The translations under genes were made by a program, and so were the position numbers. This document shows positions 33,765 to 42,173 of a DNA stretch of 64,000 nucleotides, in pieces. Each line of letters starts with the position of its first letter. Within the stretch, counting starts at the first letter, position 1. The notes under the pieces were generated by a model. That model saw only the letters and a list, made by a program, of their open reading frames with translations. It was not told where the DNA came from and ran no database searches. The stretch covers positions 1 through 64,000 of the forward strand of contig NZ_PZJT01000007.1 in assembly GCF_003206135.1 (NCBI RefSeq). Direction: 5' to 3'. Source of the stretch: Salinicola salarius. GTDB lineage: Bacteria > Pseudomonadota > Gammaproteobacteria > Pseudomonadales > Halomonadaceae.

Positions 33765-35003
33765 CTATTTTTTGCGTTCACCAAATAGCTTTATCCACAG
33801 CGCAAACCCCTTTTGCTGCAGCCTGTACTCCCCACGCTTCGACTGATTGCGAAGGATTATTTTTCTGCTAGTTAAAGCTTGCAATGCATTATTTAGTGTT
33901 TGCTCACTACCTGAAAATTTTTCCTTTATATATTTTTTTGTAGTCCAAGCATTCATGTTTTCAGCCATAATGCTTAAAACCTCACGATATTCATCGGACT
34001 TTATTTGCTCATGATAGCGAGAAGCGTAATAACGGGAACCAATGGCGTCAAGGGCGCCCCCCGGATTAAATGCTCCCGACAATACGTCTTCAGCTGAAAT
34101 CTCACCGTCATTATTGAATTCAAACGCGGAATAGGAAAATTGCTGAATAAAATGAGGATAGCCCTCTGAAAGGGTTGAAATATGCTCTTTCCCTTCCCTT
34201 GTTATGGTTGTCTTCTCATCATTTACTCTATTACCTTCTTCGACACCTCGATCAATAACGTAGTAACGATCTTCAGGTGATAGCTCTTTTATCTTAAGCT
34301 GCGAAAAAATGCGAAGAGATGACTCATGAGAACTGTATAACTTCTCCGTCACATCCGGTAGCCCTGCAGCCAAAAACATGATGTTATTACAACCATTTTG
34401 TTGCAAAAGCTCAGTTAAAACCTTAAAAAAATAACCAATTCGAAGCTCAGGTGAGGCGTTGTCCGCCTCATCTATGAAAAAAACTATTCCATCTTTTCTT
34501 TCTTCATCCTTCTCAGGCGCGGTTAGCCTTGAGCACGTCCGGGACAAAGAGTAAGCCAAATCGTCTATAATCAAGTCCGGATCTTCTGAGCTCTGCTCTT
34601 TATCAACACCAGAGTCCATAACTTTTATTCGCTGTATAAACTCCCATGTATCATCTAAAAAATTACGGACTTTTTCTACTTTCCCAACTTGTCTTTTTAT
34701 ATTTCTTTCAATCAACTTAATAAGAGTAACCAAGCTCATTCTCTCAGAGATGGCTATGCTTATTAGGATGTAATTGAAACGTTCAAAATCAGGGCTCTTT
34801 ATACTGCCATCAGCCAGTGGCTTCAGATAGTTTAACAAGGATGATTTCCCAATACCCCTCTCTCCGGTAACCAGAAAATGCATTGGATTACTATATTTTG
34901 TCTGCTCGAGACCTTTCTCTAAGGCCTGAATCTCATCAAGCCTTCCAGCAAACATACCTGGAGCTACCGGACTATTTGGCTGAAAAGGATTTATTTTTGA
35001 CAC
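33765..35003 (-). CDS. AAA+ ATPase (Orc/Cdc6-like NTPase), low GC
   Basis: 412 residues from GTG 35003 (GGGAG 5-8 bases before it), or 437 from ATG 35078. NPFQPNSPVAPGMFAGRLDEIQALE opens the domain; Walker A is GERGIGKSSLLN; Walker B is IVFFIDEADN; a sensor-like NIMFLAAGLP follows, and a winged-helix segment lies at the C-terminus (TTKKYIKEKFSGSEQTLNNALQAL). Similar stand-alone ATPases occur in defence and mobile loci. GC is about 40%, far below the backbone (>60%), so it was acquired separately. Confidence 0.75.
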   Translation of the reverse strand: MSKINPFQPNSPVAPGMFAGRLDEIQALEKGLEQTKYSNPMHFLVTGERGIGKSSLLNYLKPLADGSIKSPDFERFNYILISIAISERMSLVTLIKLIERNIKRQVGKVEKVRNFLDDTWEFIQRIKVMDSGVDKEQSSEDPDLIIDDLAYSLSRTCSRLTAPEKDEERKDGIVFFIDEADNASPELRIGYFFKVLTELLQQNGCNNIMFLAAGLPDVTEKLYSSHESSLRIFSQLKIKELSPEDRYYVIDRGVEEGNRVNDEKTTITREGKEHISTLSEGYPHFIQQFSYSAFEFNNDGEISAEDVLSGAFNPGGALDAIGSRYYASRYHEQIKSDEYREVLSIMAENMNAWTTKKYIKEKFSGSEQTLNNALQALTSRKIILRNQSKRGEYRLQQKGFALWIKLFGERKK

Positions 35004-35451
35004 ATTTTCTCCCGTGGCTGTGTAAACAGTGCTTAGACAGTACACTCTGATATTGGATGGAAGCACACGCACATTCAAAAATATTATACAGCACGCCGCG
35101 AGTCACCTAACCGACTAAGACACTTAAATATTAAGCATAGGTTCGCAGTATAACACTGATCATCGCGACAGCTGAATAACATCGAAGAACGTGCCCGCTA
35201 CTTTTGCCGCCATGTCAGCTTTGGGTCGAAAGCGGCCTCAGCTGATGCAGATCGTCAGCCCATAGCATCTGATGGCCAACCAGCCTATATTCTTTGCCTA
35301 ATGTTAAGAATGTAAATTAATGTTCTCTGAAGTACCAGTCACTTAGACCATCGCATCAGTCCAAGGCCGTCCTAGGTATCAAGCCAAGGCAGGGCAGTGC
35401 TGGTTCGATTACTGGCTCTTGCAGCCTTGGATCCGGTCCAGCTATCCTCAA
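35004..35451. other. Intergenic region upstream of the ATPase
   Basis: AT-rich to about 35330, with the divergent start region of the ATPase at its left. No gene is convincing. From 35452 the duplicated upstream region begins; faint similarity to the sequence before copy A (GGCAGTGCTGGT at 35393-35404 and GCAGTGCTGGT near 5480) suggests that the duplication once reached further left. Confidence 0.5.
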
Positions 35452-35517
35452 GATGCAAGCCGCTGGTCACTGACGGTCATCAGTGACGCCTTTTGCCTTC
35501 GGGCAATTCCCGAAGCC

Positions 35518-35530
35518 GTTAACGCATCCC
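35518..35530 (+). promoter_or_regulatory. TTAAC element variant in repeat copy B
   Basis: GTTAACGCATCCC, 146 bp before ATG 35664. Same position within the duplicated region as in copy A. Confidence 0.4.
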
Positions 35531-35588
35531 GAGAGACGGCGCTCACCTGAGCTGGATGCCACTTCCGAATTTTCGGCCTTGCGCCGAC

Positions 35589-35630
35589 CCACCCATCCGG
35601 GGGAACACACTCCCTCGGATGGGGATGGTG
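35589..35630 (+). promoter_or_regulatory. Leader hairpin before the 35664 gene
   Basis: CACCCATCC/GGATGGTG outer arms, with a less regular inner GGGG/CCC-type stem than in copy A. It ends 33 bp before ATG 35664. Confidence 0.55.
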
Positions 35631-35663
35631 TATCTCCCGGACCCGATCCACTGGAGCTGCACT

Positions 35664-36200
35664 ATGAATCCTTTCCAAGGCTCTCGAGCCCTGCTGTTCT
35701 CCGTTCTGATTCCGCTCATGCTGCCACAGGTCATTCCTGACCCACTCCGGTGGATCTGGCTGACGCTGGTCGCCTTGGTGGTGCTAAAGCGCCTTGGCTT
35801 CATCAGCTTCGGCTTCGGTGGTAGCGCCTCTGGCAATGACGATGAAACGTCCAATTCCGTGAAGACGGGATCGGTCTCTCATCGCCGTGGCGCGACACAC
35901 CAGGGAGAGATCGTTGCCCATGGCAGCGCGCCCTATCAGTTCGACGAGGCCAACCGCCTCAGCTACTACATCACGCTGCGGCCCGAGCGTGGTGACGACA
36001 AGACCGTGTGGGGGATCGATCTCAAGCGCGTGGCGCATGAGACCCCGCTGGCCGTTGGCGATGCCGTCGCGCTCGAGTTCCTAGGGCGTGAAGCGGTTGT
36101 CGTCAAGGAGCCGGTTCGCAATGACCAGGGCAAGGTCGTGGATCACCGTCAGGTGAACACGCATCGCCATACCTGGAAGGCACACGTTCTGTCGGCATAA
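35664..36200 (+). CDS. Membrane protein with relaxase-type OB-like domain
   Basis: 178 residues: two N-terminal membrane helices (about 8-22 and 28-47), a Ser/Asn-rich linker, and a C-terminal beta domain (FDEANRLSYYITLRPERGDDKTVWGIDLKRVAHE, then GDAVALEFLGREAVVV). The YYITLR...KTVWGIDL pattern is the module found beside relaxase domains in TraI-type proteins, here as a separate, membrane-tethered protein. This likeness is from memory and unproven. Likely DNA-processing accessory. Confidence 0.65.
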   Translation: MNPFQGSRALLFSVLIPLMLPQVIPDPLRWIWLTLVALVVLKRLGFISFGFGGSASGNDDETSNSVKTGSVSHRRGATHQGEIVAHGSAPYQFDEANRLSYYITLRPERGDDKTVWGIDLKRVAHETPLAVGDAVALEFLGREAVVVKEPVRNDQGKVVDHRQVNTHRHTWKAHVLSA

Positions 36201-36213
36201 ACCAAGCGGTATC

Positions 36214-36250
36214 CACCCCATGGGGAAGTTTCCTTCCCTATGGGGCGAGG
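36214..36250 (+). promoter_or_regulatory. Leader hairpin before the 36286 gene
   Basis: CCCCA/TGGGG outer and GGGAAG/CTTCCC inner arms. It ends about 36 bp before ATG 36286; a T-run (CCCCTTTTTTG) just downstream means it could also act as a terminator or attenuator. Confidence 0.6.
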
Positions 36251-36285
36251 TGCTTCCCCTTTTTTGTTCCCGAGGAGAAGCACCC

Positions 36286-36684
36286 ATGAATCGCAACACG
36301 CACAACGCCAACGTCCGTATCGATCTCACCGCCAAGGCGCAACGTCTGGGGCTTTGCCCCGATCGTCGCGACGTGATGGTGCAGATGGAGCAGCCCCTCA
36401 TCAACGAGGTGGTTGCGCTCTTCGAAACGGCTGGCACATCGCACACGGCTCTCGAGGGGCTGCACTGGATGGAGCGCCTCGATGCGTTCTTGGAGCAGGC
36501 TCGAGAGGAGTTATCGAAAGCACCTGCAGGCAGTCGATCGCTCGATCTCGACATAGCGGCACCGCATCGCACCGGGGGCTTATTGCTACCGCTGTTCGTC
36601 GGCGTCCATGTCGAGCTGGAGCATCAGCTTGGCAAGCAGACGCTGGTGTTCTCGCTGTCCGGACGTGATCGTCTGGCTGCCTGA
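36286..36684 (+). CDS. Hypothetical protein, 132 aa
   Basis: Soluble and helical in its middle (EVVALFETAGTSHTALEGLHWMERLDAFLEQAREEL), beta-like at its end (LLLPLFVGVHVELEHQLGKQTLVFSL). GAGGAG (36272-36277) precedes ATG 36286. No family recognised. Closed by a perfect intrinsic terminator. Confidence 0.6.
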   Translation: MNRNTHNANVRIDLTAKAQRLGLCPDRRDVMVQMEQPLINEVVALFETAGTSHTALEGLHWMERLDAFLEQAREELSKAPAGSRSLDLDIAAPHRTGGLLLPLFVGVHVELEHQLGKQTLVFSLSGRDRLAA

Positions 36685-36706
36685 GCACACGCTATTCCAC
36701 ATCCAT

Positions 36707-36728
36707 AAGCCCGTTGCGACGGGCTTTT
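36707..36728 (+). terminator. Intrinsic terminator
   Basis: AAGCCCGT-TGCG-ACGGGCTT followed by TT, 23 bp after the stop of the 36286 gene. Confidence 0.9.
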
Positions 36729-36734
36729 CCTATT

Positions 36735-36766
36735 CCACCCCGACCGGGATTCGCTCCCGGTGGGGC
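36735..36766 (+). promoter_or_regulatory. Leader hairpin before ardC
   Basis: CCCCGACCGGGA/TCCCGG-TGGGG nested arms with an ATTCGC loop. It ends 30 bp before ATG 36796 and directly follows the terminator. Confidence 0.65.
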
Positions 36767-36795
36767 GTTCCGGTCGTTATCATGAGGTTTCGACG

Positions 36796-37947
36796 ATGGC
36801 CGACATCTATCAGGCGATCACCGATCGGATTCTGGACAGTCTCGAGCAAGGGCATATGCCCGGTATCGGACAGCCCTGGGATCCAGCCAGCCGAACGCCA
36901 CTCATACCCTGCAACGCCGTCTCCGGTCGACAGTACAGCGGCATCAATGTGCCACTGCTCTGGGGCGAGGCCGAGGGCCGAGGGTTTTCCCAAGACCGTT
37001 GGCTCACGTTTCGCCAGGCGAAAGAGGCCGGGGGGACGGTACGCAAGGGAGAGAAGAGCACCCTGGCGTGCTTCTACAAACCCATGAAGCGCGAGATCGT
37101 CGATGACGCCGGCGAACCCGTGCTGGACGAGGAGGGCAACCCCAGGGAGAAGCATTTCGCCATCCTGCGGGGCTTCAATCTCTTCAATGTGGATCAGTGT
37201 GACGGGCTGCCCGAGGAGGTCACGAATCCGCCGGCGACGTCGGTCGAGGGATTCGACAGCGTGGATGCGCTGGACGACTTCATTGACGGCTGTGGCATCA
37301 AAGTGACGCACTCACTGGATCGCGAGATCGCAGGTTATTACCCCCGGCAGGACAGGGTGTTGATGCCAGCGAAGGAGCGGTTCCACGACGCGGATAGTTA
37401 CTACAGCGTCGCACTGCATGAACTGACTCATGCGACTGGGCACGAATCGCGCCTGGCACGCATCGGGATTACCGATCCCGAGCCGTTCGGCTCCGACCGC
37501 TACGCGCTCGAGGAGCTGGTCGCGCAGCTGGGCTCTGCCTTTCTGTGCGGGCACTTCGGCATTCGTAACGAGGCATTTGACGCTGCCTACATCGCCAGCT
37601 GGATCAGCGTGCTGCAGGCGGACAAGAAGGCCATTTTTCGCGCCACCGGTGCGGCACGTCTGGCAGCGGAATTCCTGAAGCAGACGCATCAGGAAAACCG
37701 CACGCCGGCATCGCCGGATCAACCGCAAGAGGAGAGCGCCACGGCCACGCCGAAGCGCCGACCGCAGGCGGATGATCAGGACATCGAGCTATTCGGGCAC
37801 CAATGGCCGCTGGGCGACAGCGTCAAGCTGGACCCCACGGTCGATCGGGGCACTTTCCGTGCCCAGGTCACTCGCCTGAAGCAGATGGGCTACGCATTCG
37901 ATGCCACGTCACAAACCTGGACCTATTCGGCTGTGGAAGCGGCTTGA
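36796..37947 (+). CDS. ardC: ArdC-type antirestriction protein with metallopeptidase domain
   Basis: 383 residues. The N-terminal single-strand DNA-binding domain (IYQAITDRILDSLEQG, then WLTFRQAKEAGGTVRKGEKST, about 1-130) is the ArdC/DUF1738 signature. A zincin follows with HELTHATGH (about residue 207) and a downstream Glu in YALEELVAQLGSAFLC. The C-terminal 80 residues are a separate, less conserved domain. Such proteins protect incoming DNA against host restriction when it arrives single-stranded. The gene has its own leader hairpin. Confidence 0.92.
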   Translation: MADIYQAITDRILDSLEQGHMPGIGQPWDPASRTPLIPCNAVSGRQYSGINVPLLWGEAEGRGFSQDRWLTFRQAKEAGGTVRKGEKSTLACFYKPMKREIVDDAGEPVLDEEGNPREKHFAILRGFNLFNVDQCDGLPEEVTNPPATSVEGFDSVDALDDFIDGCGIKVTHSLDREIAGYYPRQDRVLMPAKERFHDADSYYSVALHELTHATGHESRLARIGITDPEPFGSDRYALEELVAQLGSAFLCGHFGIRNEAFDAAYIASWISVLQADKKAIFRATGAARLAAEFLKQTHQENRTPASPDQPQEESATATPKRRPQADDQDIELFGHQWPLGDSVKLDPTVDRGTFRAQVTRLKQMGYAFDATSQTWTYSAVEAA

Positions 37948-37960
37948 ATCTGACATTCAA

Positions 37961-37990
37961 CCCCCGGGGGCGATGACTACCCCTGGGGGC
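37961..37990 (+). promoter_or_regulatory. Leader hairpin before the 38023 gene
   Basis: CCCCCGGGGG pairs with CCCCTGGGGG around a short CGATGACTA loop, 33 bp before ATG 38023. It is the most GC-rich member of the family. Confidence 0.55.
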
Positions 37991-38022
37991 AGCTCGTCCC
38001 CATGCTTTTCGATGGAGGCAGC

Positions 38023-38619
38023 ATGTCGACTGCAATACCGCTCTGGCGTCTATCTGAGGCGCCAGAGCTTTTTCTGGACAGCTACGTCGCCGATGGCGAC
38101 CGCGCGGTTTTTCTGTCCCTGTGGGGGCGGGATACCGCCATTCACGAACTAATGGCCAAGCTGACCCTGCCCATCGCCGAAGGCGGCTGGACGGGGATCA
38201 CGCTCCAGCGAGATGGCCAGTCGGTCGCTCTACAACTGGACCGTGAGCGCCTGGCGAAGCGCACGACGCGGACCTATCGGCAGACGCGGTTCGGCAGCCT
38301 GTTGAATCTCTGGCTGTTCGATCAACGCTGTCAGGATCCGGATCGCGCGAATCGTCAGTGCTACGCCATCTTCAACGAACGAGACCCACGTCAGGACAAA
38401 AGCGCAATGCTCTGGTCGCGTCTGCGGGATCTCGCTGCGTTTCCGTTGCTGGATCACTGGCGGCCCACGGTCGTCCAGCTGCTCCTCGAGCATGGCGCGA
38501 TACGCATGCTCGATCAGACGTCCGAGCGCCTATCCGGTGTCTGGATCGATCTCTCGCTGGCCAGCGTTCAGGACGCTATCGGTCAGCTCATTCACTCCGG
38601 CGATCTCGCCACGCAATGA
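38023..38619 (+). CDS. Hypothetical protein, 198 aa
   Basis: Soluble, mixed fold. AELFLDSYVADGDRAVFLSLWGRDTAIHELMAKL at the start and TFGSLLNLWLFDQRCQDPDRANRQCYAIFNERD in the middle. GGAGG (38014-38018) precedes ATG 38023. It lies 15 bp before the DUF6094 gene, so the two are probably transcribed together. Not recognised; a partner of the DUF6094 protein is possible. Confidence 0.6.
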   Translation: MSTAIPLWRLSEAPELFLDSYVADGDRAVFLSLWGRDTAIHELMAKLTLPIAEGGWTGITLQRDGQSVALQLDRERLAKRTTRTYRQTRFGSLLNLWLFDQRCQDPDRANRQCYAIFNERDPRQDKSAMLWSRLRDLAAFPLLDHWRPTVVQLLLEHGAIRMLDQTSERLSGVWIDLSLASVQDAIGQLIHSGDLATQ

Positions 38620-38634
38620 ACCCGGGAGGCCATC

Positions 38635-39813
38635 ATGGCTCTGATGTTTCCACGCCTGGCGCGCAACTTCGCCAAGAACGGCTACTACCCGACCGACGAG
38701 GACACGATTGATCGTATCCTCCAGGCACTGGGCACCTCGCATGACCAGCGTATGCGCATTCTGGATCCGTGCGCTGGCGAAGGGCACGCGATTCTGGAAA
38801 GCGCTCACCGGCTGGGCCGAGAACGAACCGACGCCTACGGCATCGAGTACGATCTCGAGCGAGCACGCCACATGCAGGGCCTGGTCGATGTCGGCATCCA
38901 GTCGGATCTGATGGATACCGTTATCTCGCCTCGCTCGTTCGGCATGATGTTCTTCAACCCACCCTACGGCGATCTCGTCAGCGAGACCGGCGGCAGCAAG
39001 GGGTACGCCGGCAAGGGCCGGCAGCGGCTGGAAAAGCTGTTCTACCAGCGCTGTGTTCACCTGCTGCAGTACGGCGGGATCTTGGTAATGATCGTGCCGC
39101 ACTACGTCTTCGACGATGAGCTGTCGAGCTGGGTCAGCCAGCACTTCGATCGCGTCACTGCGTTCGAGGCCGCGGTCGATACCTTCAAGCAGGTCGTCAT
39201 CTTTGGCGTTCGCACGAAGCGCAATGCACTACTGGCCAATGATAGGGCCAAAACGATCAGGAAGATGTTGCAGCAAATCGGGCTGGGAGAGTTCAAGCCC
39301 GAGCCGCTGCCTTCGATCTGGTGTGATGGTCTCTATGATGTGCCGCCGGCGATCGGTAGCACGCCACACTGCTACCGCGTGTCGTTGGAACCTGAGCAAC
39401 TGGAGCAGGAGATCGATCAACTGGGCGGGCTATGGCCCGATTTCAACCTCGCGTTCTGGACACCTGGGATTACACAACGACGTCCGCTGCGCCGGCTTTC
39501 GAGCTGGCACCTGGCGCTGTCGCTGGCAGCGGGAGGCATATCGGGCATCGTGACCTCGCGGTCGGGACGTCAACTGGTCGTGAAGGGCGACACCTTCAAG
39601 GAGAAGTCCTCGAAGGTCGAGTTCGACGAAGACGCCGATGGCAACATCAGCGAGCGTCGGATTCTGACCGATCGTTTCGTGCCGGCCATCATGGCCTGGG
39701 ACGTGACGCCGGACTCTCCCGACAAGGGTCGACTGTTCACGATCACTTCGACGCCGGCGCAGGAAGCACCGGCACAACCTGAACCTGCCGACACGGACGC
39801 CGAGACGGCATAA
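38635..39813 (+). CDS. DUF6094 protein, N6-methyltransferase-like
   Basis: 392 residues. SAM-binding motif I ILDPCAGEGHAILESA (about 41-56) and catalytic-type motif MMFFNPPYGDL (about 103-113) are those of N6-adenine or N4-cytosine DNA methyltransferases. The C-terminal part (230-392) is beta-rich and unlike target-recognition domains I know. In related ICEs it travels with the SNF2-type helicase seen next. It may modify ICE DNA against restriction; activity is inferred. Confidence 0.85.
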   Translation: MALMFPRLARNFAKNGYYPTDEDTIDRILQALGTSHDQRMRILDPCAGEGHAILESAHRLGRERTDAYGIEYDLERARHMQGLVDVGIQSDLMDTVISPRSFGMMFFNPPYGDLVSETGGSKGYAGKGRQRLEKLFYQRCVHLLQYGGILVMIVPHYVFDDELSSWVSQHFDRVTAFEAAVDTFKQVVIFGVRTKRNALLANDRAKTIRKMLQQIGLGEFKPEPLPSIWCDGLYDVPPAIGSTPHCYRVSLEPEQLEQEIDQLGGLWPDFNLAFWTPGITQRRPLRRLSSWHLALSLAAGGISGIVTSRSGRQLVVKGDTFKEKSSKVEFDEDADGNISERRILTDRFVPAIMAWDVTPDSPDKGRLFTITSTPAQEAPAQPEPADTDAETA

Positions 39814-39840
39814 CCAACCAAGCTCGCCCAGGGCGAGCCA

Positions 39841-39871
39841 ACCCCTACGGGCAGAATACCGCCCGTAGGGG
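39841..39871 (+). promoter_or_regulatory. Leader hairpin before the helicase gene
   Basis: ACCCCTACGGGC pairs with GCCCGTAGGGG around AGAATACC, 32 bp before ATG 39903. A second hairpin (CTCGCCC/GGGCGAG, 39822-39837) lies between the methyltransferase stop and this one and may be a weak terminator. Confidence 0.65.
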
Positions 39872-39902
39872 CGTGTTCTGTCCGTTTTCTATGGAGATGG
39901 AC

Positions 39903-42128
39903 ATGAACATGCAATGCACAGCACCGGATAACGTCATCGCGCTAAATGATTTCATCGACGAGTTCGGCGACGGTCTTCTGGATACGCTCAACCACACCCA
40001 CCCCCCGGTCTACGACGGCCGAGGGAACCTGGCGCGACAGGCGGTGATGAACGCGCTGGCACGCCAGCCGTTTCCGGCACAGGCGGATGTCGTTCACGCG
40101 ATCTGCGCGCTGCTGCTGGATCAGAACGAGCGTGCCGGTGTGATTAACGCCGAGATGGGAACCGGCAAGACGATGATGGCGATCGCCGTCGCCGCCGTGA
40201 TGGCGACCGAAGGCTATCGTCGATCGTTGATCGTCTCGCCGCCGCACCTGGTCTACAAGTGGCGGCGCGAGATCCTTGAGACGGTGCCCGAAGCTCGGGT
40301 CTGGGTACTCAACGGACCGGATACGCTGGCGAAGCTGCTCAAACTGCGCGAACAGCTGGGGCAGCCAGACGATGGCCGGCCGGAGTTCTTCGTACTGGGT
40401 CGCGTGCGGATGCGGATGGGGTTCCACTGGGTACCGGTGGTCACCCCGAAGCGTACCATTGCCGGTCGCCTCGCCGCGTGTCCGGATTGCGGCCGCATGA
40501 TCCTCGACAACGACAATGAGCCGATTCGGTTCGAGTTGTTTCAGCAGACCGAGCGTCAGCAAGCGTGCCCCGGATGTGGTGGCCAGCTCTGGACACTCAT
40601 ACGCCAACGGCAGCCCAAAGGGGATGCCCGCCGTCGTTCGGTGCTCAAGGCGCTGCAGCGCATTCCGACGATCGGTAAGGTGACATCGGAGAAGCTGATC
40701 GACCAGTTCGGCGAGGCGTTTCTCTCGTCGATGCTGGCCGACAATGTGCACGAGTTCATCAACCTGATGGACGAGAACGGCGACCTGGTGTTCAACGATC
40801 GACAGGCGACGAGGATGGAACGGGCGATGGCGAATATTGAGTTCGGCTTCGGCGAGGGTGGTTTCCAGCCAAGCGAGTTCATAAAGCGCTATCTGCCCGA
40901 TCAGTTCTTTGACCTGCTGATCGTCGACGAGGGGCATGAGTACAAAAACGCGGGGTCGGCCCAGGGCCAGGCCATGGGCGTACTGGCAGCGAAAGCATGT
41001 AAGACGCTCTTGCTCACCGGCACGCTGATGGGCGGCTACGCCGACGACCTGTTCTATCTGCTCTTCCGGATCCTGACGCCGGTGATGATCGAGGACGGCT
41101 ACCGTCCCCAGCGTAACTCTCTGGGAGCGGCCTCCATGGCCTTCATGCGCGAGCACGGTGTTCTCAAGGACATCTACTCGGAGCGAGAGGGGGCTGGACA
41201 CAAAACGGCGAAGGGACGGAAAACCTCGGTGCGCACGGTTAAGGCACCGGGTTTCGGTCCCAAGGGCATACTGCGCTACGTGTTGCCCTTCACCGTCTTT
41301 CTCAAGCTCAAGGACATCGGTGGCGATGTGCTGCCACCGTATGACGAGGAGTTCGTGGAAGTACCGATGTCGTCCGGCCAGGCCAGCGCCTATGAGAGGC
41401 TCTCTGGAGAGCTGACACAGGCGTTGAAGGAAGCGCTGGTACGCAAGGACACCACACTGCTGGGCGTGGTGCTCAACGTGCTACTGGCGTGGCCTGACTG
41501 CTGTTTTCGGCCGGAGGCGGTCAAGCACCCGCGCTCGCGGGAGCTGATCAGCTTCGCGAAGTCGATCTTTGACGAGACGTCGACGATGCCCAAGGAGGAC
41601 GAGCTGGTCGAGCTATGCCGGTCGGAGAAGGCCGAGGGCCGCAAGGTGCTGGTCTACTCCACGTACACTGGCAAGCGCGACACGACGAGTCGCCTGAAGT
41701 GGGTGCTCGAGCAGGCGGGGCTGAAGGTAGCTGTGCTGCGCTCGAGCGTCGATACCAGTCGGCGCGAGGACTGGATCGCGGATCAGGTCGAGAAGGGGAT
41801 CGATGTACTGATCACCAACCCGGAACTGGTAAAGACCGGCTTGGACCTTCTCGACTTCCCGACGATCGCGTTCATGCAGACCGGCTGGAACGTCTACACG
41901 CTGCAGCAGGCGGCAAGGCGCTCCTGGCGTATCGGTCAGCACCGGGCGGTGCGTGTGGTGTTCTTCGGCTACGCCGAGACCTCACAAATCGCCTGTCTGC
42001 GGCTGATGGCCAGTAAGATCGCCGTGGCGCAGAGCACGTCCGGAGACATCCCTGAGTCCGGGCTCGATGCGCTCAACAGCGATGGCGAGTCGGTCGAGAT
42101 GGAACTGGCCAGGCAACTGGTCGCGTGA
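39903..42128 (+). CDS. SNF2-like DEAD/DEAH-box helicase with zinc ribbon
   Basis: 741 residues. Walker A NAEMGTGKTMMAIA (about 80-93); a zinc ribbon inserted at about 195-226 (CPDCGRMI...CPGCGG); a HhH-like stretch (LIRIPTIGKVTSEKLIDQFG region); DEGH box (LLIVDEGHEYKN, about 340-351); and a C-terminal helicase lobe with QAARRSWRIGQ, typical of SNF2. Four in-frame ATGs at the start: ATG 39903 has GGAG at a spacing of 6. It ends the ICE accessory block and is followed by a terminator. Confidence 0.9.
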   Translation: MNMQCTAPDNVIALNDFIDEFGDGLLDTLNHTHPPVYDGRGNLARQAVMNALARQPFPAQADVVHAICALLLDQNERAGVINAEMGTGKTMMAIAVAAVMATEGYRRSLIVSPPHLVYKWRREILETVPEARVWVLNGPDTLAKLLKLREQLGQPDDGRPEFFVLGRVRMRMGFHWVPVVTPKRTIAGRLAACPDCGRMILDNDNEPIRFELFQQTERQQACPGCGGQLWTLIRQRQPKGDARRRSVLKALQRIPTIGKVTSEKLIDQFGEAFLSSMLADNVHEFINLMDENGDLVFNDRQATRMERAMANIEFGFGEGGFQPSEFIKRYLPDQFFDLLIVDEGHEYKNAGSAQGQAMGVLAAKACKTLLLTGTLMGGYADDLFYLLFRILTPVMIEDGYRPQRNSLGAASMAFMREHGVLKDIYSEREGAGHKTAKGRKTSVRTVKAPGFGPKGILRYVLPFTVFLKLKDIGGDVLPPYDEEFVEVPMSSGQASAYERLSGELTQALKEALVRKDTTLLGVVLNVLLAWPDCCFRPEAVKHPRSRELISFAKSIFDETSTMPKEDELVELCRSEKAEGRKVLVYSTYTGKRDTTSRLKWVLEQAGLKVAVLRSSVDTSRREDWIADQVEKGIDVLITNPELVKTGLDLLDFPTIAFMQTGWNVYTLQQAARRSWRIGQHRAVRVVFFGYAETSQIACLRLMASKIAVAQSTSGDIPESGLDALNSDGESVEMELARQLVA

Positions 42129-42150
42129 TGCTCATATTGACCTCAACCCG

Positions 42151-42173
42151 ACCCCTCTTCGGAGGGGTTTTTA
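42151..42173 (+). terminator. Intrinsic terminator
   Basis: CCCCTC-TTCG-GAGGGG with a following TTTTTA, 23 bp after the helicase stop. It marks the boundary between the ICE accessory block and the envelope cargo. Confidence 0.95.

Larger units (their letters stand above)
35452..35640. repeat. Copy B of the ~188-bp duplicated upstream region
   Basis: About 90% identical to 5591-5778. The palindrome CACTGACGGTCATCAGTG (35468-35485), the two competing hairpins around TTGCCTTCGGGCAA, and GTTAACGCATCCC (35518-35530) are all kept; differences are mostly in the leader-hairpin stem and linkers. It ends 24 bp before the 35664 gene, as copy A does for the DUF3577 gene. Confidence 0.9.

Noticed and set aside
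35079..35451. Insertion sequence flanking the ATPase
   Set aside because: No transposase remnant, terminal inverted repeats or target duplication could be found by eye.
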